Source of the DNA: CAWHJN01 sp963829705
GTDB taxonomy: Bacteria; Bacteroidota; Rhodothermia; Rhodothermales; BA12
DNA length: 64,000 nt
NCBI GenBank assembly: GCA_963829705.1
Contig: CAWHJN010000005.1
Location: 1,688,921 to 1,752,920, forward strand
Direction: 5' to 3'
A model generated the notes under the pieces. The model saw nothing but the letters and a program-made list of their open reading frames with translations. It was not told where the DNA came from and ran no database searches. This document shows, in pieces, positions 1 to 8,724 of the stretch. The first letter of the stretch is position 1. The number at the start of each line of letters is the position of its first letter. A program made the position numbers and the translations under genes.

Positions 1-925
1 CGCCACGGGCCAGCGCGCAGGCCGCGCACCAGACCGCACGGGGTACAACCTCTCCGTCGTCGCCCCGCCCGCCGACACCGCCGCGGTGTTCGCCATTTTG
101 CGGGAGGCGCGGGCGGATTCGATCCGCACGCGCCTCCTCGCGCCTGCGACGTATTTCTGGGACGACGGCGACGAGCAGACCATCATGGTCGAGGCCGAGA
201 CGCTGCCGCCGGGGATGGCGCAGCGCCGCCCGCGCTTCGCCTCGCGCAAAGACACCGCGCACGTGCACCTCGGCGGCACGGAGCGGACGTACTTCGTGGC
301 GACGACGTTTGAAACGGAGCCGTCCGGCATGGTGTCGTTCATGGCACAGCCCGATCCGCTCCTGCGCCTGCCCCGCGCCGACGTCGAGGCGCTGGCGTCG
401 CGCCGCGTGGGCATCACGGCGCAGGTGCCGCCCGAGGCGCTGAAGGCCACCGCTGCCGCGCTCATCCGCGAAGCGCCGCAGCGCGCCGTGCTGACCGTCG
501 ACGAGGTCGGCGCGTTTTTCGACCTGCTCTTTCTCGCGCTCTTTCAGTTTGCCGTGGCCGTGGCGAGCCTCGCGCTGGTGGGCGGCATCGTCCTCATCGC
601 CAACGGCGTCACGCTCGCGCTCGTGGAGCGACGGCGCGAGGTGGGCGTGCTCAAGAGCATGGGCTACCACCGCCGCCACGTCCTCAGGATGCTGGCCTAC
701 GAATACGGCGGCATGGGCGCGTTGGCCGTGGGCGTGTCGCTGGGTGCCGTGGCGGTGATGGTCGCGATCATCGGGTGGCAGACGAAACGCCCGCTCCTCA
801 ACCTCGGCGCAGCACGCACCCTGGCGCTCATCGCCGCCGGTGTGGTGCTGCCCGTCGCCACCGTCTACCTCGCCGGATGGCGCGCCGCCGGTCGCCGCCC
901 CCTCGACGCGCTGCGGAGCGAGTGA
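1..925 (+). CDS. FtsX-family ABC transporter permease, C-terminal part
   Basis: The frame is open from the window edge, so the start lies upstream and only the C-terminal part is seen. This part holds a periplasmic region and then the FtsX-type membrane block: a hydrophobic segment near codon 180 (FAVAVASLALVGGIVLIANG), the conserved cytoplasmic loop VERRREVGVLKSMGYHRRHV, two more hydrophobic segments, and the typical end RPLDALRSE. Proteins of this family are inner-membrane subunits that work with a separate ATPase in lipoprotein or macrolide-type export or cell-envelope control. The substrate cannot be told. The GTG at 86 is in frame but is unlikely to be the true start, because coding sequence continues upstream of it. 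Confidence 0.85.
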   Translation, partial: ATGQRAGRAPDRTGYNLSVVAPPADTAAVFAILREARADSIRTRLLAPATYFWDDGDEQTIMVEAETLPPGMAQRRPRFASRKDTAHVHLGGTERTYFVATTFETEPSGMVSFMAQPDPLLRLPRADVEALASRRVGITAQVPPEALKATAAALIREAPQRAVLTVDEVGAFFDLLFLALFQFAVAVASLALVGGIVLIANGVTLALVERRREVGVLKSMGYHRRHVLRMLAYEYGGMGALAVGVSLGAVAVMVAIIGWQTKRPLLNLGAARTLALIAAGVVLPVATVYLAGWRAAGRRPLDALRSE

Positions 926-964
926 GGGGAGGGGGACTTCGGAGGTCGGAACGCGGCAATGGAC

Positions 965-988
965 GTAGGGACGTGCCGTGGCACGTCC
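965..988. repeat. REP-like extragenic palindrome
   Basis: The unit starts with GTAGGG and contains arms GGACGTGC and GCACGTCC around the loop CGTG. It lies in the gap after the permease gene and matches the other GTAGGG palindromes at 1016, 14326, 27652, 28568, 39556 and 43026. Confidence 0.5.
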
Positions 989-1015
989 GCGTAGAGGCTG
1001 AAGCAAACGAGGGAG

Positions 1016-1042
1016 GTAGGGACACGATAGATCGTGTCCTAC
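1016..1042. repeat. REP-like extragenic palindrome
   Basis: GTAGG-GACACGAT-AG-ATCGTGTC-CTAC is a near-perfect inverted repeat with one extra G. It lies between the permease gene and the convergent DUF3037 gene, so it could also act as a two-way terminator hairpin. It belongs to the same GTAGGG family as the palindrome 28 bases upstream. Confidence 0.5.
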
Positions 1043-1058
1043 GGCGTTCGGATTGGAT

Positions 1059-1436
1059 TCACACCACGGCAGCGAACAGCGCTTCGAAGGCGGCCGCCAC
1101 GTCCGCGCTGCGTCCGCCGCGCACGGCCCCTGGCTGGATGACCGTCGAACGGGGGGCGGTGAGCCAGTGGAAGCGCTCCGACGGTGGCAGTAACCCGATG
1201 GGCCCTGCCTGCGTGCCACCTATGCCGATCGCCACGAGCGCGTCGAGGTAGGCGTAGAGCACGTCCGCGCCGAGCCTTGGCGCGAGGAGCGCGAGCCTGG
1301 CCGCGTCCACGTGCGTGCGGACGCCCAGGAACCCTGCTGTCCGGCTGTGCAGCGCCACGCCGACGTTGAGGCACGCGCCGCTGCACACGTCGGGCACGAG
1401 GCGCAGGAGGGCGTAGTCGTAGGCGTGGATGGTCAT
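1059..1436 (-). CDS. DUF3037 family protein
   Basis: This 125-residue protein begins MTIHAYDYALLRLVPDVCSG, which is the N-terminal signature of DUF3037. In that family the first strand (YALLRLVPD) is followed by NVGVAL. The start is an ATG that overlaps the TGA of the HipA-like gene by four bases (ATGA), so the two are translationally coupled. DUF3037 genes are known to sit beside HipA-like kinase genes, and that arrangement is seen here. The function is unknown; a role as partner or regulator of the kinase-fold protein is an inference. A longer open frame upstream of this ATG is only a shadow of the neighbouring gene. Confidence 0.75.
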   Translation of the reverse strand: MTIHAYDYALLRLVPDVCSGACLNVGVALHSRTAGFLGVRTHVDAARLALLAPRLGADVLYAYLDALVAIGIGGTQAGPIGLLPPSERFHWLTAPRSTVIQPGAVRGGRSADVAAAFEALFAAVV

Positions 1437-2275
1437 CGCCGGTAGGGGAGCGCGGTGGGCGGCGTGGCGGCGAGCACGGCCTGCGCCCGGACAGCTGCAT
1501 CGACGAACGGTGCGGTGTCGGCGAGGCGGGGCATGAGCACCGAGCGGTACGCCTGCCGCGCGGCGTCTGCCGTCTCGAAGGGCAGCGGCTGCGACGGCGG
1601 GGCGTCGAGGAGCAGCGCGTCGGGCACGTGCTCGAGGGCGCGTTCGACGGCCTCGGGCGTCAGCCGCGCGCGCATCCGGGCGTCGGCGGCGCGCAGGTCG
1701 CCCGCGAGGGGCAGCAACACGTGCTTCTCGATGGGCGCGAACGGCGCCCGCGCCCGCGACTCGTCCACCGCGTCCCAGTTGTGGTGGAAATACAGCGCCG
1801 CACCGTGGTCGATGAGCCACAGCTTTCCCTCTGCGACGAGCAGGTTAGGGTTGCGAACCGTCCGGTCGAGGTTGAAGGTGAACGCATCGAGCCAGACGAT
1901 CTCGGCGGCGAGGTTGGGCGTGACGAAGTGCGTCGAGGCGAGCGCGTCGTAGCCGAAGGCGCTTTCGAGAAAGCGCAGCCCCATGTTCAGGCCGACGCTC
2001 GCCTTCAAAATGTCCTGGATTTCAGGGTCGCGCTCCGTCCGCCCGAACGAGGCGTCGAGCGTGACGAGGGCCACGTCCGGCATCGGCAGGCCCGCCGCCT
2101 CCGCGAGTGCGCCGACGATGATCTCGGCCACGAGCACTTTCGCACCCTGCCCGGCTCCGCGAAACTTGACGACGAACGTCCCGCCATCCGTCTCGACGAC
2201 GGCAGGCAGCGAGCCGCCTTCGCGCAACGGGACGACGTAGCGCGTGGCGTCGTAGGTGGGCAGCGTGTCGATCAT
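1433..2275 (-). CDS. HipA-like kinase-fold protein
   Basis: The protein has 280 residues. It shows a nucleotide-binding strand with lysine (GGTFVVKF, residues 31-38), a catalytic-loop-like NLDRTVRNPN (135-144) and a DFG-like LIDHG (154-158), the layout of HipA-type Ser/Thr kinases. It is shorter than classical HipA (about 440 residues) and lacks the HipA N-terminal domain, so it fits the short HipA-like family that occurs with DUF3037. No HipB-like antitoxin is next to it, so a toxin role is doubtful. It overlaps both neighbours by four bases and forms the middle gene of a three-gene unit. The substrate is unknown. Confidence 0.75.
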   Translation of the reverse strand: MIDTLPTYDATRYVVPLREGGSLPAVVETDGGTFVVKFRGAGQGAKVLVAEIIVGALAEAAGLPMPDVALVTLDASFGRTERDPEIQDILKASVGLNMGLRFLESAFGYDALASTHFVTPNLAAEIVWLDAFTFNLDRTVRNPNLLVAEGKLWLIDHGAALYFHHNWDAVDESRARAPFAPIEKHVLLPLAGDLRAADARMRARLTPEAVERALEHVPDALLLDAPPSQPLPFETADAARQAYRSVLMPRLADTAPFVDAAVRAQAVLAATPPTALPYRR

Positions 2276-3321
2276 GGCAGCGTCCAGGATTGGCCAATGG
2301 CGAGGGCGTGAAGGAGGGGGCCGCCCGGCGTGTAGGCACGGCGCAGCGCATCGAGCGGTTCGCCGAGGGGCTCGTCGGCCAGGTCGAACGTGCCGTAGTG
2401 GACGGGAACGACATGCCGCACGCCGAGCGTCCGGGCGGCGTCGAGGGCTTCCTCGGGCGTCACGTGGACCTCCTCCATGAACCAGCGCGGCTCGTACGCG
2501 CCGATGGGTACGAGCGCCACGTCGGGCGGCCCGAGCGCGTCGCGGATCTCCGAAAGGTGCGTGCCCACACCCGTGTCGCCCGCGTAGTAAAGCGTGGCGT
2601 CAGGCATCCAAAGGTGCCAACTCGCCCACAGCGTCTGGTTGCGGTTGGTGAGCGCGCGCCCGCTGAAATGCCGCGCGGGCGTGCAGGTGTACGTGACCCC
2701 ATCGAACTCGAACACCTGCCACCAGTCGAGTTCGACGATCCGCCGCGCGCCCATCTTCTCGACGATGCGGCCCATCCCGAGCGGCACGGCGAAGAGCGGG
2801 TCGAAAGCATCGGCGAGCCTCCTGACCGTCTGAGGGTCGAGGTGGTCGTAGTGGTCGTGCGAATAGAGCACCACGTGGACGCTCGGCAGATCGCGCACGT
2901 CGAGGGGGAAGGGCGCGAAGCGCTCCGGCCCGACGAACGAGAGCGGCGAGGCGCGGCGCGCGGCCATCGGGTCGAGCAGGATGGCAGCCGTCGGCGTCTG
3001 CACGTAGCTGGACGAGTGGCCGAGCCACGTCACGCGCAGCCGGTCCGGTGACTGGCGCAGCGCGTCGAGATCGACGGGTTTCGCAGCGGCGGGGACGTTG
3101 GCTTTGGTACGGAAAGCCCGCGTCATGATCCACCACGCCGCGCGCAGCGGCGGGACGGGGATGGGGGCGGCGTGGACGTTGCGAAACCCTCGGGGCGTGT
3201 GGTGGCGCGTATCGTGGCGGGGAAGCGTGGTGACAGTCGGGGGCACGGGCGGTATGGGAGACGCCGCGCGCGGCGAGGCGCAGGCGGCGACGAAAAGCAG
3301 CGCGAACAGCGGGCGGAGCAC
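2272..3321 (-). CDS. Metallo-beta-lactamase-fold lipoprotein, NAPE-PLD-like
   Basis: The protein has 349 residues. The N-terminus (MLRPLFALLFVAACAS) carries a lipobox, VAAC, so it is probably an envelope lipoprotein. The zinc motif SHDHYDHLD lies near residue 150. Further metal ligands fit YAGDTG and the late HYGTFDLADEP, typical of the UlaG/NAPE-PLD branch of the metallo-beta-lactamase superfamily, which hydrolyses phosphoester-type bonds. It is the first gene of the unit with the HipA-like and DUF3037 genes, and its stop overlaps the next start (ATGA). The substrate cannot be read from sequence. It is divergent from the beta-CASP gene at 3451. Confidence 0.8.
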   Translation of the reverse strand: MLRPLFALLFVAACASPRAASPIPPVPPTVTTLPRHDTRHHTPRGFRNVHAAPIPVPPLRAAWWIMTRAFRTKANVPAAAKPVDLDALRQSPDRLRVTWLGHSSSYVQTPTAAILLDPMAARRASPLSFVGPERFAPFPLDVRDLPSVHVVLYSHDHYDHLDPQTVRRLADAFDPLFAVPLGMGRIVEKMGARRIVELDWWQVFEFDGVTYTCTPARHFSGRALTNRNQTLWASWHLWMPDATLYYAGDTGVGTHLSEIRDALGPPDVALVPIGAYEPRWFMEEVHVTPEEALDAARTLGVRHVVPVHYGTFDLADEPLGEPLDALRRAYTPGGPLLHALAIGQSWTLP

Positions 3322-3450
3322 GGCAAAAAAGCGCGAAACTCGGCTCGGCTGCTCTGGTTTACACGCCCGCTATTTTCTGCACCCTCGGCGGCAGGGGTCG
3401 GCGCTTCCGATCTCCTGCCGCTTCTTTATTGACCTGGTCGATCTGATACT

Positions 3451-4851
3451 TTGAGCATTGAATTCACCGCGCTGGGCGACACCGGCGACATTGGCGCGAG
3501 CTGTCACCTGGTGACGATGGGCGAAACGGGCATCCTGCTCGACGCGGGCGTCCACCCCGACCGCGACGGCGTCGAGGGCCTGCCTGACCTCGACTTCATC
3601 CACGACCACGCGGATCGCTACGTCGATCACGTCCTCGTCTCGCACGCGCACCACGACCACCTCGGCGCGCTGCCCGTCGTGTTGCAGCAGTTTCCGCATG
3701 CCGTCGTCCACATGACGAAGGCCACGCGCGACCTCGCCGAGTTTTTGCTCAGGTCGTCGGCGCGTTTGCAGCGGCGGCGCATCCGCGAGGGGTCTTCGAC
3801 AGCGGTGCCGCTCTTCAGCGAGGAGGAACTCGAATACTACGCGCACCTCTACCTCGGCCACGACTTCGAGCAGACGTTCAACGTCACCGGCGTGCGGGGC
3901 GGGCCGAAGATCGAGGCGTCGTTCCACTGGTCGGGCCACGTGCTCGGTGCGGCGGGCGTGCTGCTCGAACAGGGCGGAAGTGACCCGCGCCGCGTGTTTT
4001 ATACGAGCGACATCAACCTGCGCCCCCAGACCATCGTGCCCGCCGCGCACCTGCCCGAGGCGCCCGTGGACGTGCTCATCCTCGAATCCACGCTCGGCGC
4101 GGACACCGAGGCCGAGAACACGACGCGGCGCACGGAAGAGGGGCGCTTCGCCACGGCCATCAGCGAGGTGCTCGCGGGCGGGGGCGTGGTGCTCGTGCCT
4201 GCCTTCGCGCTGGGGCGCGCGCAGGAAGTCGTCGCGCTCATCGGGCGCTACAAAGAGCGTGGGTTGATCCCTGCCGACACGCCCGTTTACACCGCCGGGT
4301 CGATGCGCGCGCTGGCAGATCACTACGACAAAACGCGCCTCACCACGCCCCGCCTCGACGACACCTTCGAGGTCTTCGGCGTCGAGCAGCAGCGGTTGCC
4401 GCGCTCACAGTCGGCCTTGCTCGACAGGCTCCGCGAGCCGTGCATCCTGGTGCTCGCCTCGGGGATGATGTTCGAGAAAACGGCGTCCAACGAAGTCGCC
4501 CAGTACCTCGTCGATCAGTCGAAACACGGCATTTTCCTGGTCGGGTACGCGAAGGAAGATTCGCCGGCAGACCTGCTCGTGCAGGCGGCGAAAAAGGGCG
4601 AGGGATCGCCGGTGGTGCTGTCGCAGGAAACCGGCGAGCAGCCCGTGATGTGCCGCGTCGAGCGTTTTCGCTTTTCAGGCCACTCGCACCGCCGCGACCT
4701 CATCGGACTCGTGGACAAGCTCCAGCCGAAGGACGTAATCCTCGTCCACGGCGAGGACGACGCGCGCGAATGGATGAAAGACAACATCCTCTTTTTCCAC
4801 CCCGAGGTGCGCGTGCACCTGCCTGAGCAGGCCGTGCCGCTCATCCTCTGA
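3451..4851 (+). CDS. Beta-CASP metallo-beta-lactamase nuclease, CPSF/RNase J-like
   Basis: The protein has 466 residues. It shows the zinc motif HAHHDHLGALP near residue 65, motif 3 HWSGHVLGAAG near 160, LILEST near 209, and the late beta-CASP HGEDDAREW near 432. This order is that of the RNA/DNA-processing beta-CASP nucleases (CPSF73, Ysh1 and RNase J relatives). It lacks the long C-terminal domain of RNase J, so it is closer to the CPSF-like 'exonuclease' branch and probably cleaves RNA in the cytoplasm. The start is TTG at 3451, the first in-frame start before conserved sequence; no clear ribosome-binding site is seen. Confidence 0.82.
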   Translation: MSIEFTALGDTGDIGASCHLVTMGETGILLDAGVHPDRDGVEGLPDLDFIHDHADRYVDHVLVSHAHHDHLGALPVVLQQFPHAVVHMTKATRDLAEFLLRSSARLQRRRIREGSSTAVPLFSEEELEYYAHLYLGHDFEQTFNVTGVRGGPKIEASFHWSGHVLGAAGVLLEQGGSDPRRVFYTSDINLRPQTIVPAAHLPEAPVDVLILESTLGADTEAENTTRRTEEGRFATAISEVLAGGGVVLVPAFALGRAQEVVALIGRYKERGLIPADTPVYTAGSMRALADHYDKTRLTTPRLDDTFEVFGVEQQRLPRSQSALLDRLREPCILVLASGMMFEKTASNEVAQYLVDQSKHGIFLVGYAKEDSPADLLVQAAKKGEGSPVVLSQETGEQPVMCRVERFRFSGHSHRRDLIGLVDKLQPKDVILVHGEDDAREWMKDNILFFHPEVRVHLPEQAVPLIL

Positions 4852-4898
4852 ACCGAAGACGCGACGTATCTTGAAAGGCATCTAAATCCGCTGCGTAC

Positions 4899-7797
4899 GT
4901 GTCTGCTCCTGCCGTTTCCGCTCCGCTGGACGATCTCGCTGCCGCGCTCGCGCCGCGCCTCACGGGCGACCTCCGCACCGACACCGTTTCGCGCGCGCTC
5001 TACGCGACCGACGGGTCGATGTACCAGAAGATGCCCGTGGCCGTGCTGCGGCCCAAGACGCTGGACGACGTGTACGCCGCTGTCGAGGAAGCCATCGCGC
5101 GCGAGATCCCCATTCTGCCGCGCGGCGGCGGGTCGGCGCTGGCGGGGCAGACCGTCAACCACGCGCTCGTCGTCGATTTCTCGCCGTACCTGAATGGCAT
5201 CCTCGAAGTCAACGGCGAGGAAAAGTGGGCGCGCGTGCAGCCGGGGTGCGTGCTCGATCTGTTCAACGCCGAGGTCGGAAAACACGGTCTGACGTTCGGG
5301 CCGGACCCGGCGTCGAGTAGCCGGGCGACACTCGGCGGCATGGTGGGCAACAACGCCACGGGCACGCACTCGCTCGTCTACGGCAACACCATCCACCACG
5401 TGCGGCGGCTCGACACGATCCTGTCGGATGGCTCGCGAGCTTCGTTCGAGGCGCTGGATGCGGCGGCATGGAATCGGGCGATGCAGAAAACAGGTTTCGA
5501 GGGCGACATCTACCGGGGGCTCGACGCGCTCATCGACGCGCGCGGCGACACGATCCGGCGGGACACGTCGAAGCACTGGCGGCGCAACTCGGGCTACCGA
5601 CTCGAACATCTGCTGGAAAGTCCGCGCAACGTCGCCCGTTTGCTCTGCGGCAGCGAAGGCACACTCGCGATCACGACCGAAATAGAGGTCGGGCTTGTCG
5701 AGAAGCCGAAAAAGACGGCGCTGGGCGTCGTGCATTACGCCACGCTCGACGCCGCGCTGCGCTCGGCGGTGACGATCCTGACGACCGATCCTTCCGCCGT
5801 CGAACTCTTCGACGAGGTGGCCCTCGACGCCGCGCGGCGCTCGCCCGGTTTTTCGGACAAGCTGACGTTCGTGAGCGGAAGGCCGGGCGCGATCCTCATC
5901 ACCGAGTACTTCGGCGACACCGACGCTGAACTCGCCGCCCGCCTCGACGCGCTCGAAGCGGCCCTCGCGGCGGCAGGCGAGGGCACGGGCGTCGTGCGCG
6001 CCCTCGCGCCGCAGCAGATCTCCAACGTGTGGGCTGTCCGCAAAGAAGGTCTGGGCCTCATCATGAGCGCGAAAGGCGACCTCAAACCCATCGCGTTTAT
6101 CGAGGACGCCTCCGTGCCCGTCGAGCACCTCGCGGATTACATCGCGGGTCTGTTGCAGGTGCTGCACGACACGAACACGCCCGTGGCCGTCTACGCCCAC
6201 GCCTCGGCGGGGACGCTGCACGTGCGCCCGTTCATCAACACGAAAGACGCCCGGGAAGTCGAGAAAATGCGCGACATCGCGCTCGCCTCGATGGAGCTCG
6301 TCCGCCGCTACGGCGGGACGGTGTCGAGCGAACACGGCGACGGGCTGGCGCGGTCGTGGCTGAACCGGGGCCTGCTGGGCGACGAATTGTACGCGGCAAA
6401 CGTCGAGGCGAAAACGCTCTTCGACCCGCACAACCGCCTCAACCCCGGCAACGTCGTCGAGGCCCCGCCGATGACCGAAGATCTGCGCCTCGGCCCGTCC
6501 TACGAAACCCTCGACGTGCTGACGGAGCTGGACTGGAGCCGGGAGGGCAGCTTCGCCGGGGCCGTCGAGATGTGCAACGGCAACGGTGCGTGCCGCAAGC
6601 TGCAGAGCGGCGTGATGTGCCCGAGCTACATGGTCACGCTCGACGAGGAGCACTCGACGCGCGGACGCGCCAACGCGCTCCGCATGGCGATGTCGGGCGA
6701 GGCGGGGCGGGACGCGTTCACGAGCGAGCGCGTCTACGAGGTGCTGGATCTGTGCGTGTCGTGCAAGGGCTGCAAAACCGAGTGCCCGTCCAACGTGGAC
6801 ATGGCGAAGATGAAGATGGAGTGGCTGGGGCATTACTACGATGAGCACGGCGTGAGCGCGCGGACGCGCTTTTTCGCCAACGCGCCCAAGCTCGCCCGCG
6901 CGCTCAAGGGCCGCCGCGCCAGACTCGTCAACTGGGCCAACGGCAAGCCGTTTTTGCGGAAGCAGATGGAGAAGGTGATGGGCATCACCGCCCGCCGGCC
7001 CTTGCCGCCGTTCGCCGCCGAGCCGTTCACGACGTGGTTCAAAAAGCAGACGTGGCGCACCGATGGCCCGGAGGTGATCCTGTTCGCCGACACGTTCACC
7101 AACTACAACCACCCTGAGATCGGCAGGGCGGCGGCGCGCTTTCTCGACCGTGTGGGCTACCGCGTGACCGTCACGCCGCAGGCCGCGTGCTGCGGGCGCC
7201 CGTACCTGTCGAAAGGGCTGGTGAAAGAGGCGCGCGACCTGGCGAAAAAAACCGTCGATCTCCTCGCGCCCCTCGCTGCGCGCGACGTACCCATCATCGG
7301 CCTCGAACCATCGTGCGTGCTCACCTTCGGTGACGAATTCCGGTCGATGCTGCCCAACGACAGCCGGGTCGAAAAACTCGCCGCGCAGGCGATGCTGTTC
7401 GAGGACTTCGTGGCGAGCATCGCGCAGGCCGGTGCGCTCGACGGCGTGCGGTGGAAAAAGCGGGGCGAGCGGGTGCTCCTCCACGGGCACTGTCACCAGA
7501 AGGCGCTCGTGGGCACGAAAGGCGCGCTGGCCGCGCTCGCGCTGCCGGGCTACGAGGTCAGCCTCATCGACTCGTCGTGCTGCGGCATGGCGGGATCGTT
7601 CGGCTACGAGGCCGAGCACGTGGACATCTCGATCAAGATGGCCGAGCGCCGCCTCGCCCCCGCCGTCCGCGCCGCTTCCGAGGACACCCTTATCGCCGCA
7701 GGCGGCACGAGCTGCCGCGCGCAGATCGAGGACACGACGGCATCGCCGGCCGCTCCACCCCGCACAGATCCTGCTCGACGCGCTCGCCGAGGCGTAG
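4899..7797 (+). CDS. FAD-linked oxidase / Fe-S oxidoreductase (YdiJ-like), frameshifted near its 3' end
   Basis: A large two-part dehydrogenase. The N-terminal half has the FAD_binding_4 motif PRGGGSALAGQTV (near residue 74) and an FAD-oxidase C-terminal domain. The second half has cysteine motifs CNGNGACRKL and CVSCKGCKTECPSN (near 618) for 4Fe-4S clusters, and two CCG motifs (CCGRPY near 763, CCGMAGSFGYE near 894). This is the layout of YdiJ-type D-2-hydroxyacid dehydrogenases. The expected end (HPAQILLDALAEA, stop at 7797) is in another frame. Removing one G near 7741 joins the frames; as read, translation would run on into the next gene. Start is GTG at 4899. Confidence 0.82.
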
Positions 7798-7835
7798 CTG
7801 CTTCCGGCTCCCTGCTCTTCCCGCTTCGTTCCGAC

Positions 7836-8456
7836 GTGTTTTCGTTCCTCGATCTGGCCGGTACGTTCGTGTTTGCCGTGGCCGGTGGGTTTCGGGCCAC
7901 ACGGCACGCTCTCGACGTGCTTGGCGTTCTGGTGCTGGCGGTGGCCACGGGCGTGGGCGGCGGGCTGATCCGGGACGTGCTGCTGGGCGCGACGCCGGCG
8001 GCGGCGCTGCAAGATGAACGCTACCTGTTCATCTGCCTGCTGGGCGGAGGCGTAGCGTTCGTCGCCGCGCCGCACGTCGCCCGCCACTGGAACGTCGTGA
8101 TGGTCGCCGACGCCATCGGCCTGGGCGTGTTCGCGGCCATCGGAGCCGCCAAAGGGGCAGCATACGGACTGGGGCCTATCGGCGTGATGATGATGGCCGC
8201 GCTGACGGCGACGGGCGGCGGCGTTGTCCGCGATGTGCTGGTGGGGATCGTTCCAGCCGTCATCCGCCACGACTTCTACGCCACGGCGGCCCTCATCGGC
8301 GGGGGCCTGTACCTGGGCGCGACGTTCGTGGGGCTGTCGGAAGTCCTCGCGCTGTGGATTGCGGCCCTCAGCACGACGGGCTTGCGGTTCTACGCCATGC
8401 ATGGCAACATGCGCCTGCCTGTGGCCCGCCTTCCCGACGAAGGCCCCACGCCGTAG
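7836..8456 (+). CDS. UPF0126/TRIC family membrane protein (YadS-like)
   Basis: Starting at GTG 7836, the protein has 206 residues, the usual length for this family. It has about seven membrane helices and two internal repeats, each with the glycine-rich signature (GVGGGLIRDVLLG and ATGGGVVRDVLVG). Such proteins are trimeric cation channels related to TRIC, and in bacteria have also been proposed as small-solute transporters. The reading frame is continuous with the upstream dehydrogenase frame only because of that gene's 3' frameshift. The 38-base gap and the shift of composition at 7836 argue for a separate gene, not a true fusion. Confidence 0.8.
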   Translation: MFSFLDLAGTFVFAVAGGFRATRHALDVLGVLVLAVATGVGGGLIRDVLLGATPAAALQDERYLFICLLGGGVAFVAAPHVARHWNVVMVADAIGLGVFAAIGAAKGAAYGLGPIGVMMMAALTATGGGVVRDVLVGIVPAVIRHDFYATAALIGGGLYLGATFVGLSEVLALWIAALSTTGLRFYAMHGNMRLPVARLPDEGPTP

Positions 8457-8724
8457 CGAACCGGATTTCTCTCCTGCGCCTGCCGCACGGCCGCTTTGGG
8501 ACTGGCATCGCCCAGGTCGGGCTTCTGGCCACGCGTGGTCATCTTCTCGATGGAAGATGTGCTCCCCCGTCGAAGCTCGTTCTGCTGGAGCAAGGGCCCT
8601 CGGGCGGCAGGACGGGGTCGTCTTTGCCGAAGGTGAGGAACGAGCCGTTGAACTCGGACGACTCCGCGCTGTGTGAGAAGGAGAAGCTGCGCGAAAGCGT
8701 TGCACTCAGTGAAAACGGCGTAGC

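Noticed and set aside
3358..3390. Promoter-like TATTTTCTGCACCCTCGG resembling the tRNA promoter region
   Set aside because: The words are similar to those before the tRNA gene, but no proper -35 element or stable RNA follows, so I do not call a promoter.
7836..8456. A real dehydrogenase-channel fusion protein
   Set aside because: The dehydrogenase has its own natural end in another frame, and the channel has a suitable GTG start and normal length.
4515..8705. 1396-codon open frame antisense to the dehydrogenase gene
   Set aside because: It is a stop-free shadow caused by high GC content. It is rich in Arg, His and Glu runs and shows no family, while the plus strand codes for well-known domains.
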